The position numbers and the translations under genes are program-made. A stretch of 64,000 nucleotides of DNA from Paenibacillus sp. GM2 (GTDB lineage Bacteria > Bacillota > Bacilli > Paenibacillales > Paenibacillaceae): positions 1,941,140-2,005,139 of the forward strand of contig NZ_LN831279.1 in assembly GCF_900069005.2 (NCBI RefSeq), in the 5' to 3' direction. The stretch's first letter is position 1. Each line of letters opens with the position of its first letter. Below, piece after piece: positions 1 to 7,882 of this stretch. The notes under the pieces are model-generated. The model was not told the DNA's origin and did not search any database. It saw only the letters and a program-made list of their open reading frames with translations.

Positions 1-62
1 ACCGCCATTCCCAGCGGCCCTGTTCCGATAACGACATGCAGCTCATCCATCCCTGTAGCCAT
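1..62 (-). CDS. NAD(P)-binding oxidoreductase or epimerase, N-terminal fragment
   Basis: Only the first 20 codons are inside the window; the gene continues past its left edge. The minus strand reads MATGMDELHVVIGTGPLGMA, a short start followed by a beta strand and a GxGPxG turn, the usual start of a Rossmann NAD(P)-binding fold. A purine-rich stretch (GGAAAGGGCGG) lies upstream of the ATG at 62; the internal Met5 is an alternative start. NAD-dependent epimerases and ketopantoate-reductase-like dehydrogenases both begin this way, so the exact family cannot be decided. Confidence 0.55.
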   Translation of the reverse strand, partial: MATGMDELHVVIGTGPLGMA

Positions 63-190
63 ACCAACCGCCCTTTCCGAAATTGAGATCATAATTCCTA
101 TAAGCCAATTATATTTTAAATATTTACTTGAGTAAATTATTTTATTTATGTAAATCAATTTTGTGAGTCAAGGCCATTCTTCCCACCCCA

Positions 191-236
191 AAAAATACCC
201 AAAGCCAATACCGTAAAAACGGTATCGGCTTTGGGG
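191..236 (-). terminator. Rho-independent terminator of the TetR gene
   Basis: An approximately 17-bp inverted repeat (198-235, one non-Watson-Crick position, loop AAAA) is followed on the minus strand by a T run (191-196). It sits 45 bp past the TetR stop codon and closes the minus-strand genes to its right. Confidence 0.8.
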
Positions 237-279
237 CGAATAACTAGCCATAAATAGCGATAGCTCCATACTTCTTCTA

Positions 280-915
280 TTATTGATTTTCAAGCAATTG
301 AAGATGGACTTCATAGAAGCCATTAATATCAGTGGAAGCGTATTGCTGTGCGGTCAGGAAAGAGCCATAAAAGATCGTAAACAAGACCTTCACCGCATTA
401 TCGACGGATATTCCCTGCTTGAGCTGCTGCAATTCTGCGGCTTCTGCCATGCAACGCTTAAAAAGCTCATAAAGATTTGGCGCCTGGCTTCCTATTTCTT
501 CTGCATCGGGGAACAAAAGCCGGATTTCCGCTCTGCTTAAAACTTGCAAATGGGGATGCATCTTCATTTGGGCGAGGAAAGATATTAGGCTTGGCATAAT
601 GCCCGTAATTGTCCGGGCTTGCTCTCCGACTTTGTAGAGCAGATGCCTGATCGCATCGAAGCCACGCTTCTGCAGGTGCTCGATTTCGATTATCCGTTCC
701 GTAAGCCATATTTGCATGAAATAGATCAGCACATCTTCCTTTTTCGGAAAAAACTTAAAGAAAGTAACGCGCGATAGCTCCACTTTCTGACAAATCTCTT
801 CTACCATAACTTCATGAAACATCTTATCTTCCATTAAGGACAGGCTTGCCTCATAAAGCGCTATCTTTGCTCTCGCCTTCTTAATCTCCCTTAGTGAAAT
901 ATCCGTATTGGTCAT
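280..915 (-). CDS. TetR/AcrR family transcriptional regulator
   Basis: About 211 residues, the usual size for TetR. The N-terminal helix-turn-helix (about residues 10-60) shows the family pattern, with VEEICQKVELSRVTFFKFFPKKEDV matching the recognition helix and the tyrosine/phenylalanine-rich turn; the rest is a helical ligand-binding domain without recognisable specificity. ATGs occur at 924, 921 and 915; only the last has a Shine-Dalgarno sequence (AGGATGA) at a sensible distance, so 915 is chosen. The gene follows an MFS exporter gene with about 70 bp between them, and an inverted repeat fills that gap. By analogy with TetR/exporter pairs it probably represses itself and perhaps the exporter; that role is inferred. 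Confidence 0.85.
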   Translation of the reverse strand: MTNTDISLREIKKARAKIALYEASLSLMEDKMFHEVMVEEICQKVELSRVTFFKFFPKKEDVLIYFMQIWLTERIIEIEHLQKRGFDAIRHLLYKVGEQARTITGIMPSLISFLAQMKMHPHLQVLSRAEIRLLFPDAEEIGSQAPNLYELFKRCMAEAAELQQLKQGISVDNAVKVLFTIFYGSFLTAQQYASTDINGFYEVHLQLLENQ

Positions 916-933
916 GCTCATCATCCTATTATT

Positions 934-963
934 TTAGTTAACTTATATTAATCAATTAACTAA
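934..963. promoter_or_regulatory. Candidate TetR operator (8-bp arms)
   Basis: TTAGTTAA (934-941) and TTAACTAA (956-963) are perfect inverted repeats 14 bp apart. They lie 19-48 bp before the TetR start codon and after the MFS stop codon. The placement suits autoregulation; the repeat is seen, the binding is inferred. Confidence 0.5.
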
Positions 964-986
964 GGATAATCAAGCTTGTCAATCAA

Positions 987-2450
987 TTACGTTCTCAACC
1001 TTTCTTCTTTTAACCTGCTGATGCAGCCAAATGCCGCTATTGCCAATCCACCGCTTGCGGCGGTTGTTAGGGAGAAAGCCCGGACATAGTCCTCCAGGCT
1101 GGCTTCCGCAAGGGGGGAGCGCAGGGCAGCCGAGAACAAAATGCTAATTAAGGCTACCCCAAAAACATTCGCCAAATACATCAAGGTGGTAAACAGCCCT
1201 GAACCGGTTCCTGCTAATGCCGATGGCACCTGATGCAGGATCATATTAGCCAGCGGTGTCGTTGCCATGCCCAGACCTAGTCCGTATACCGATAGAATCA
1301 TGATATTTTGCCAATGGAATAAATGGACTGCATCGACTTGCAAGGACCAGATCAGTATTAATAAGCTGGCTCCCATCGTAAGCATTCCCGTTTTTAATAC
1401 CGCGGCCCCCCATCTCTGCACCATCCGTGATGACAATAATGAGGCGGTGAAAAATCCCAGTCCCAGCGGCAGAAAGGCAAAACTCGTCTCTGCAATGCCA
1501 TAATGCAGTCCCGACTGCAAATAATAATTCAGAATAAAGAAAAACGTAAACATGCTCAAATATACGACCAGCTCTGTAATAATGCCAACACGGAATGACC
1601 TGATTTTGAAAATGGACAGCCCCACCAATGGGATGCGCCCCGTCTCTTCTCTCTGTTTCTGCAACAGCACAAAGACCAATAGCAGCAGGATGGACACTCC
1701 CAAGCAGCCCCAGATCCATAGCGGCCAGCCTTGCTTTTGCCCGATGGTTAATGGATAGATCAGCATGAGCAAGCCCGGAATAATCAATGCGATCCCGAAC
1801 CAATCAATACCTTGACTGTTCTGTCCGCGGGATTCGGGGACGATAGGCAACCCCATCATCACCAGCAATCCAAACGGCACATTAAACAGAAACACGATTC
1901 GCCAACCAAGACCGAATAAATTCCAGTCGACCAATAAACCGCCCAGGATCAGTCCCAACGTGAATCCGATACCGATCACTGCGCCGTAAATGGCGAAGAC
2001 CAAGCCTTTTTCACTGGGGAGGAAGCTGCTTTGCATGATGGATAAAACCTGCGGTTGAATCATCGCCGCCGACAGTCCCTGAACGATGCGAATGATAATG
2101 AGTAAAGTCGGGTCCGACACCATTCCGCCGAACAAACACATACAAGTAAAGCCCATCACCCCGATCCATAACATGCGTTTTCGTCCATACATATCTCCCA
2201 GCTTCCCGCCCAGGATCAAAGCGATGGCCAGCCCTAACGAATATCCGGAGAATATCAGCTGTGCTTCAGCGAAGCTGGCATGAATGCTCGCCTGCATGCT
2301 GGGAAGCGCCACCTGCATCATATAATTGTTCAGCGAAATCAACAGCGTTGGCAGCAAAATCAGAATTAAGGCGAACCAGCGGCGCGGATGGGCCTGCGGC
2401 ATTGGATCAAGTTCACTCACCTGGGCCGCAGTCGGATTATTCAAAGTCAT
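987..2450 (-). CDS. MFS drug/metabolite exporter, DHA2 (14-TM) family
   Basis: 487 residues, very hydrophobic, with the length and segment spacing of 14-helix DHA2 exporters (EmrB/QacA-like). The motif A loop between helices 2 and 3 is GGKLGDMYGRKRM (about residues 81-93). The GTG/ATG region overlaps the stop of the upstream ABC ATPase gene by 4 bp, so translation is probably coupled and the exporter belongs to the iron-uptake transcript. DHA2/MFS proteins export drugs, and some export siderophores; position at the end of a Fur-box operon makes export of a siderophore or a breakdown product plausible. Substrate is not shown by sequence. A TetR gene follows. Confidence 0.85.
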   Translation of the reverse strand: MTLNNPTAAQVSELDPMPQAHPRRWFALILILLPTLLISLNNYMMQVALPSMQASIHASFAEAQLIFSGYSLGLAIALILGGKLGDMYGRKRMLWIGVMGFTCMCLFGGMVSDPTLLIIIRIVQGLSAAMIQPQVLSIMQSSFLPSEKGLVFAIYGAVIGIGFTLGLILGGLLVDWNLFGLGWRIVFLFNVPFGLLVMMGLPIVPESRGQNSQGIDWFGIALIIPGLLMLIYPLTIGQKQGWPLWIWGCLGVSILLLLVFVLLQKQREETGRIPLVGLSIFKIRSFRVGIITELVVYLSMFTFFFILNYYLQSGLHYGIAETSFAFLPLGLGFFTASLLSSRMVQRWGAAVLKTGMLTMGASLLILIWSLQVDAVHLFHWQNIMILSVYGLGLGMATTPLANMILHQVPSALAGTGSGLFTTLMYLANVFGVALISILFSAALRSPLAEASLEDYVRAFSLTTAASGGLAIAAFGCISRLKEERLRT

Positions 2451-3244
2451 TTATGGCAGCTCCCTTCCCTGCAGCAGTCTCCATTCGGATGAAACGCAAA
2501 GGCTATTCTCCCGTTCACTGGATTGTTGTAGATGGCGCAGTCAATATTGTAGACATGCCGGACCAGCTCTTTGGTCAACACCTGCTCCGGCGTCCCGCTC
2601 GCCACGATCTCCCCGTCTTTGACCGCGTACAGCACATCGCAGTATAATGCCGCAAGCGACAGATCATGTAAGGCGGCCAAAGTGCCGATCTGCAATGATT
2701 TCACGACCGATAATAGCTGCAACTGATATTTGATATCCAGATGATTGGTCGGTTCATCCAGAACGAGCAGCTCCGGTTGCTGGGCAATGGCACGCGCCAG
2801 AATGACTCGCTGCTTCTCGCCGCCGGAGAGCGTAGAGTAACTGCGCTCCGCATACTCCAGAAGATCAACCTTTTGCAGGGCTTCATGGACGATTGCGTAG
2901 TCCTCGTTGCGATCGGATTCCAGAAGCTGTTTATGCGGAGTGCGCCCCATCATCACCATTTCAAGCACCGTAAAATCAAAATTCATATCATTAAATTGTC
3001 CAACGACGGCCATCTTTTGGAAAACCTTCTTCGGCCTTGCCTTCATCACATCGAGACGATCCAAAAATACCGCCCCCCGCTTGGGCCTAATTACTTTATA
3101 GATCGATTTTAGCAGGGTGGATTTGCCACAGCCGTTTGGTCCGATGATGCCTACGAATTGACCTTGCCCGACATACAGTGAAATCTCATTCACGATTTGG
3201 ACGCCATTCACGGCTACTACAATCTCATTGACGGCCAGTTCCAT
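2447..3244 (-). CDS. Iron-siderophore ABC transporter ATPase (FecE/FhuC-like)
   Basis: About 265 residues. Walker A is GPNGCGKSTL, the ABC signature is LSGGEKQRV, and Walker B is LLVLDEPTNHLD, all as in the FecE/FhuC/BtuD group. It would power the FecCD-type permease encoded just upstream. The upstream TTG at 3259 lies inside the region before the ribosome binding site; the ATG at 3244 has GGAGGT at 7 bp, so it is taken as the start, one base after the permease stop. A cysteine/histidine-rich tail (HPNGDCCREGSCHK) ends the protein, unusual for the family and perhaps metal binding. The MFS gene overlaps its stop. Confidence 0.92.
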   Translation of the reverse strand: MELAVNEIVVAVNGVQIVNEISLYVGQGQFVGIIGPNGCGKSTLLKSIYKVIRPKRGAVFLDRLDVMKARPKKVFQKMAVVGQFNDMNFDFTVLEMVMMGRTPHKQLLESDRNEDYAIVHEALQKVDLLEYAERSYSTLSGGEKQRVILARAIAQQPELLVLDEPTNHLDIKYQLQLLSVVKSLQIGTLAALHDLSLAALYCDVLYAVKDGEIVASGTPEQVLTKELVRHVYNIDCAIYNNPVNGRIAFAFHPNGDCCREGSCHK

Positions 3245-3245
3245 A

Positions 3246-4364
3246 CTAGTTACCTCCAAATCCGTAGTTCTTCTTCAACAGCATGTACATCAACATGGGG
3301 GCTCCAAGAAGCGCCGTGACAATTCCAATGGGCAGTTCGCTGTTAGGTATAACCGTCCTTGCCAGCACATCCGTCCAAACCAGGAAGATGGCGCTAAATA
3401 ATATGGCTACCGGCAGCAATCGTTTATGGTCTGAACCCACCATGCTCCTCGCAATATGCGGAATGATAAGCCCAACGAAACCGATAATGCCGCATGTGGC
3501 AACAAGCGTCCCGGTCAGAACTGAAGAGATCACCATATATAATCCTCGATAGGCTTTCATATTCATACCAAGCGTTATAGCTGCTTCGTCCCCCATCAGC
3601 ATCGTATTTAGCACCCGTGACTGCATCATAAAAAAGAAGATGGCAGCAACCGTTATGCCTCCAACCAACGGCAAGCTATCCCACTTGGCAGAAGCGAGAC
3701 TGCCCATCGTCCAGAATGTAACCGAGCGGATTCCCTCGGAGCTGCTCGCCATATAAATAATGAAATTGGAGCATGCGCTGCATAGTGCATTGACTACAGT
3801 ACCCATTAGCACCAGCTTGGCCGATGATATTTTCCCGCCTAAATTGGCTAATATCATCACCGCTCCGGCTGCTCCTAACGCCCCTATAAAAGCCCAAAAC
3901 GCTACGCCCATGTTTCCTGCCAGACTAGCCGTCCCAATCCCCAGCATAATGGAGAAGGTCGCCCCCAAGGAGGCGCCTGACGAGATCCCGAGAATATAAG
4001 GGTCCGCCAGCGGATTCTGCACGAAGGCCTGCATGACCGTCCCGCATAATGCAAGTCCCGCACCCACAATCATCGCCAGCAATACCCTTGGAAAGCGAAT
4101 ATTCCAAATGATATCCACCGCCCCGGCTGGCAGCGTCCCATCCGGATGATCGGGTAAGCTGCCAAACATCTGGTTGACCACGATCCGCATCGCATCGCCA
4201 AAGGATACAGAAACTTGACCAATCGATAAAGCAAGTCCAATCGAACCTATCAAACCAAGAACGAGTGCACATATGATCATCACGAATGAAAATGGCTTGC
4301 TTGCCAGCTTCCCGATGTCAGCCGATTGACTTTTGATCTTCTTATATGCTTGCGGCCTTGCCAT
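3246..4364 (-). CDS. Iron-siderophore ABC transporter permease (FecCD/BtuC family)
   Basis: 372 residues with about ten hydrophobic segments, typical of FecCD permeases that homodimerise in the membrane. Family marks include the stretch LRFPRVLLAMIVGAGLALCG-like (about residues 95-115, here NIRFPRVLLAMIVGAGLAL), NPLADPYILGISSGASLGA (about 120-140), and GFVGLIIPHIAR near residue 315, which contacts the ATPase. It starts 2 bp after the lipoprotein gene stop with GGGGGA as ribosome binding site and ends one base before the ATPase gene. One permease gene implies a homodimer. Confidence 0.92.
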   Translation of the reverse strand: MARPQAYKKIKSQSADIGKLASKPFSFVMIICALVLGLIGSIGLALSIGQVSVSFGDAMRIVVNQMFGSLPDHPDGTLPAGAVDIIWNIRFPRVLLAMIVGAGLALCGTVMQAFVQNPLADPYILGISSGASLGATFSIMLGIGTASLAGNMGVAFWAFIGALGAAGAVMILANLGGKISSAKLVLMGTVVNALCSACSNFIIYMASSSEGIRSVTFWTMGSLASAKWDSLPLVGGITVAAIFFFMMQSRVLNTMLMGDEAAITLGMNMKAYRGLYMVISSVLTGTLVATCGIIGFVGLIIPHIARSMVGSDHKRLLPVAILFSAIFLVWTDVLARTVIPNSELPIGIVTALLGAPMLMYMLLKKNYGFGGN

Positions 4365-4366
4365 GC

Positions 4367-5419
4367 TTATTGTCCCCCAAATAGCTCGGGTTGTACGAAT
4401 TGAGCGACTTCTTCATACAATTCTGTGAGCTGCAAGCCCCCTCGAATGGCATTGGTGTAGTCCGCCACCATGACATCCCCGGTTTGAATCGCCTTCATAT
4501 TCTTTAGACGCGGATTAGAGAGCAGCTTATTCTTAATGCTTTCATGGTCGCTTTCCTGAAAATGGGTCAGGATGATTTTATCCGGATTCGCAGCGATAAT
4601 CGCTTCGATTTGCAATTCGATGTAGCCGTCCGCTAACTGCATATACTCTCCGCCCGCGCCTTCCACCATCTCATCGATCACGCACCAGGATGGAGGATAA
4701 TAATCGTAGTTTTCACGCCCGGCGCTTGCCAGCAGCAGCACCTTAGGCCTGGTCTTCACATCTTGTGCCTTCTGTGTAATCTCATTGATTCTGGTTTGCT
4801 GCTGCTGAAGATAAGAATCGGTCTGCTCCTCGACATTGAAGATTTTTCCAAAGTTCCGAATATCCTCGAAATAGTTAGCGATGCTGCGTCCGATATTGAA
4901 ATTCGATGCGGGAACCACCTGGATGCCCCTCTCGTTCCAGAAGGAGATCCCGCCTAACCGATCTTCCTTAAATGCCGAAGACATCGAATAGATCAAATCG
5001 GGCTGCAAGGCGATAACGGCTTCTTTGCTCGGCCACAGCTCCGTTAGGAGCGGCAATTCGGCGATTTCTTCCGTATACGGAGAGAAGGACTGATCAAGAT
5101 AGGCCAACCCGGCAATCTTATCCTTTTGCCCGAATTGAATCATCAGCTCTGCCATAGCTGTTCCAAGCACAACTACTTTTTGCGGTTCCTTCTCGATGGT
5201 CTGCTTCATTTCCGTCCCTTCGTCCGTATAAATTTGCAGCGTAACCGGATAATGCTGTCTGCCGTGCTGTCCCGCCTCTGTTCCTCCTTCCACAGCCTGA
5301 CTATCGGTGTTCACAGAATGAGCTCCCTGCTGCGACGAATTGCCGCATGCAGCGCTAAATAAAGCGAGCACCGTCAACAGTATAGTGAACTGAATTAATT
5401 TCATGCTTGAGTTTCTCAT
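4367..5419 (-). CDS. Iron-siderophore ABC transporter substrate-binding lipoprotein
   Basis: About 350 residues from the ATG at 5419. The start is fixed by GGGGAGG 5 bp upstream and by a proper lipoprotein signal: MRNSSMKLIQ, a hydrophobic core, and the lipobox FSAAC with the cysteine at about residue 23. The mature part is a class III (FepB/FhuD/BtuF-like) binding protein: VVVLGTAMAELMIQFG, then NPDKIILTH and a C-terminal lobe. It should sit on the outer face of the membrane and hand a ferric chelate to the FecCD-type permease. A perfect Fur box lies 80 bp upstream. The open frame extends 63 codons further upstream without a signal sequence; I do not use that extension. Confidence 0.9.
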   Translation of the reverse strand: MRNSSMKLIQFTILLTVLALFSAACGNSSQQGAHSVNTDSQAVEGGTEAGQHGRQHYPVTLQIYTDEGTEMKQTIEKEPQKVVVLGTAMAELMIQFGQKDKIAGLAYLDQSFSPYTEEIAELPLLTELWPSKEAVIALQPDLIYSMSSAFKEDRLGGISFWNERGIQVVPASNFNIGRSIANYFEDIRNFGKIFNVEEQTDSYLQQQQTRINEITQKAQDVKTRPKVLLLASAGRENYDYYPPSWCVIDEMVEGAGGEYMQLADGYIELQIEAIIAANPDKIILTHFQESDHESIKNKLLSNPRLKNMKAIQTGDVMVADYTNAIRGGLQLTELYEEVAQFVQPELFGGQ

Positions 5420-5498
5420 GATTGCCTCCCCTGAAAATTCTGCAAATTTGGACATGCTTCTCATTCCAGCAAATGATAAAATTAGCGGCATGACCAAT

Positions 5499-5513
5499 TG
5501 ATAATCATTATCA
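5499..5513. promoter_or_regulatory. Fur box (perfect 7-1-7)
   Basis: TGATAATCATTATCA matches the B. subtilis Fur consensus TGATAATNATTATCA at every position. The next bases create a second overlapping dyad (ATTATCA-G-TGATAAT, 5507-5521). It lies 80-94 bp before the lipoprotein start codon, so the uptake operon is expected to be repressed when iron is plentiful. Confidence 0.92.
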
Positions 5514-5574
5514 GTGATAATGAATCGGCGTTCTACCTGCAAAGGTATTTTCTTTACCTGTAAAAGGAGCCGAA

Positions 5575-5620
5575 AAAGCCAAAAAGGGATTCCGGACATG
5601 CTGATCATGTCCGAAATCCC
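5575..5620 (-). terminator. Rho-independent terminator of the AraC gene
   Basis: A 14-bp stem (5586-5620, one mismatch) is followed on the minus strand by TTTTT. It separates the AraC regulator from the Fur-controlled uptake operon, so the two are transcribed separately. Confidence 0.8.
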
Positions 5621-5654
5621 GCCGGTAACCTCTCGTCTATTCTATTGACTTTAA

Positions 5655-6635
5655 CTAATGGGAGAACCTTCTGAGGTATTCGCTTGGATTGTATCCATAA
5701 ATTTTACGGAAAGCTGTCGTGAAATTGCTGACATTGCTGTAACCCACAGCTACCGCTGCTTCCCCTATATTCATCCGCTGTACCTCCATATAATAGAGGG
5801 CCTTCTCCATCCTCTGCTTCCGCACCAGCTCGAATACAGTCGTGCCAAAACGCTCCCGGAAGCCCTTCTTCAGCTTGAATTCATTAAGCCCGACTCTGCG
5901 CGACAGCTCCTGAAGCGACAACGGCTGTTCGAAATAACGAATCGCCAGTTCCCTGGCTTGATCCAGTTTCAGCAGATCATCACGCGTCAGAAAGCGGTTA
6001 GGGCTCTCGATTTCATAACCTTCCACTTCTCCGAACAAAGCGATCAGCTCCATCGCCTTGCTCTCCATATACAGTCGTTTCAGCGCCTCATCATAAGAGC
6101 AGTTCATCATATCCGACACACATCGATGGATTTCCGGTGTATTCGGGTAAGGATTAATATGCCCTTTATGGCGGGTCAGCCAAGTCTCCATTTTATGCTT
6201 CTCGCTCAGATCAGCTGCATAATGGAACAACGCTTGTGGGGATAAGCGCACCTCCAGCATTTGATGACGAACGTCCGCCTTCTTCTCCTCATGGACCAAT
6301 TCATCCTCGAAAAACAACACATTGCCCGTCCAATGACGAGTATGGCTTTCTTTGCCATCCCATTCACAGTAAATGTCTCCGCTAAGGCAATAGCTAAGCT
6401 CAAACAGCGGACAGGCTTCCTGAATGCGAAGCTTCATATCCTGCGCATAGGTCAGGTCGGTTACAACAATCTCCATACCGGGACGGATTGGCATTCTCAA
6501 AATGCTTCCCTCTCCAACCTGCGGAGGAATCGTGATATGCTGTTCCCATGAACGTCGCCGGGTTTGTCCTTGGATCAGATCCGTAAATTGATCAAAGAGG
6601 CTGTGCACCTCGCTGTTCAGTATATTAAGAGTCAA
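5655..6635 (-). CDS. AraC-family regulator, PchR/siderophore-sensing type
   Basis: 326 residues. The N-terminal half (about 50-160) has a cupin-like sensor region with SYCLSGDIYCEWDGK and a GNVLFFEDELVHEE stretch, like PchR and other siderophore-responsive AraC proteins. The C-terminal about 100 residues contain two helix-turn-helix motifs, ending MNIGEAAVAVGYSNVSNFTT and FRKIYGYNPSEYLRR. The start is TTG at 6635 with AGGTGG 5 bp before it. It precedes a Fur-box siderophore uptake operon in the same direction but has its own terminator. Probably it activates that operon when the ferric siderophore is present; the ligand is unknown. Confidence 0.85.
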   Translation of the reverse strand: MTLNILNSEVHSLFDQFTDLIQGQTRRRSWEQHITIPPQVGEGSILRMPIRPGMEIVVTDLTYAQDMKLRIQEACPLFELSYCLSGDIYCEWDGKESHTRHWTGNVLFFEDELVHEEKKADVRHQMLEVRLSPQALFHYAADLSEKHKMETWLTRHKGHINPYPNTPEIHRCVSDMMNCSYDEALKRLYMESKAMELIALFGEVEGYEIESPNRFLTRDDLLKLDQARELAIRYFEQPLSLQELSRRVGLNEFKLKKGFRERFGTTVFELVRKQRMEKALYYMEVQRMNIGEAAVAVGYSNVSNFTTAFRKIYGYNPSEYLRRFSH

Positions 6636-6856
6636 TCAGACCACCTACTTATTTCGATAATTGCCTTTTTTTCATATTCATATAAGTGCATTATACTCTG
6701 TCTATCCCAGGAAGGCATCCTGCCGGGTTATTAAACTTTGTGTTTATCCGTAGTACCCGCTCATCCAATTCATTTTAAAATGGTATAGTTAGAAAGAAAG
6801 TTAAATTTCAGTGTAAGGCAACAGCTGATCCAACACAATACCGGGAGGAAAATCCG

Positions 6857-7780
6857 ATGACATTGCAACAACTCAAATACTTTATCGAAATTGTGAACTG
6901 CGGCTCGATTAATAAGGCGGCGGAGGGGCTTTTTATATCACAACCGAGCTTGTCCAATGCGGTAAAAGACCTGGAAAATGAGGTTGGTGTCGAGCTCTTT
7001 ATCAGAACCCCAAAAGGCATTACTCTAACCATAGACGGTGTAGAGTTTCTAGGTTATGCCCGTCAAGTCGTCGAGCAGGCAAGCTTGCTGGAGCAGCGCT
7101 ATTTAAGCAAGAAACCGACCCGCCGCCTATGCTCCATTTCAACTCAACACTACGCCTTTGCCGTGAATGCGTTCGTGAATATGGTCAAGAAAACCAATGC
7201 GGATGAGTATGAATTTACATTACGCGAGACGCGGACTCATGAAATTATCGAGGATGTCAAAACCTTGAGAAGCGAGCTGGGCATTCTATATATGAACCCG
7301 TTTAATCGAAGAGTCCTTGAAAAACTGCTGCGCGAGAATGGGTTAACCTTCCACCCTCTGTTTACCGCTAAACCGCATATTTTTGTCAGTACGTTGAACC
7401 CGCTTGCCAAGCAAGAGTATGTTACGCCTGAAGATTTGGAGGAGTATCCTTGCCTCTCCTTTGATCAGGGGGAGAACAACTCGTTCTATTTCTCCGAGGA
7501 AATTCTCAGCACGGCATATAGCAAGAAGACGATCCGCGTTAGCGATAGAGCAACCATCTTCAACCTGATGATCGGCCTCAATGGCTATACGATTTCAACG
7601 GGCATTGTCAGCGCCGATTTGAATGGGGATAACATTATCGCCGTGCCGCTTCGTATCGAAGATACGATCGTGGTTGGCTGGATTGCGCATCATTCAATAC
7701 AACTGACCAAGCAGGCCATGATGTATCTGGAAGAATTAAAACAGGTAGTATCCGAATACGATGTTCTTATGGATGGTTAG
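6857..7780 (+). CDS. LysR-family transcriptional regulator
   Basis: 307 residues. The first 60 residues are a LysR winged helix-turn-helix (LQQLKYFIEIV, then AAEGLFISQPSLSNAVKDLE and GVELFIRTPKGITLT). The rest is a two-lobed effector-binding domain like periplasmic binding proteins. GGGAGG precedes the ATG. A MetE-like gene follows 102 bp downstream in the same direction with a 17-bp palindrome between them. Regulation of that gene is likely from position; the co-inducer cannot be read from the sequence. Confidence 0.88.
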   Translation: MTLQQLKYFIEIVNCGSINKAAEGLFISQPSLSNAVKDLENEVGVELFIRTPKGITLTIDGVEFLGYARQVVEQASLLEQRYLSKKPTRRLCSISTQHYAFAVNAFVNMVKKTNADEYEFTLRETRTHEIIEDVKTLRSELGILYMNPFNRRVLEKLLRENGLTFHPLFTAKPHIFVSTLNPLAKQEYVTPEDLEEYPCLSFDQGENNSFYFSEEILSTAYSKKTIRVSDRATIFNLMIGLNGYTISTGIVSADLNGDNIIAVPLRIEDTIVVGWIAHHSIQLTKQAMMYLEELKQVVSEYDVLMDG

Positions 7781-7781
7781 A

Positions 7782-7798
7782 TATAGCTAATAGCTATA
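7782..7798. promoter_or_regulatory. 17-bp palindrome before the MetE-like gene
   Basis: TATAGCT-AAT-AGCTATA is a perfect inverted repeat 85 bp before the start of the MetE-like gene and just after the LysR stop codon. It is a candidate LysR operator; it is not a S-box or T-box leader, for which the 102-bp gap is too short. Confidence 0.5.
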
Positions 7799-7882
7799 AC
7801 ATAGCATAGAATAATGGCGTTACCCTATATACTCCTATTTGTATTACATTTTATGTACCATACATTTTAGGAGGACTACCCT

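Noticed and set aside
5420-5608. 63-codon N-terminal extension of the siderophore-binding lipoprotein
   Set aside because: It spans the Fur box and promoter; the strong ribosome binding site and signal peptide start at 5419.
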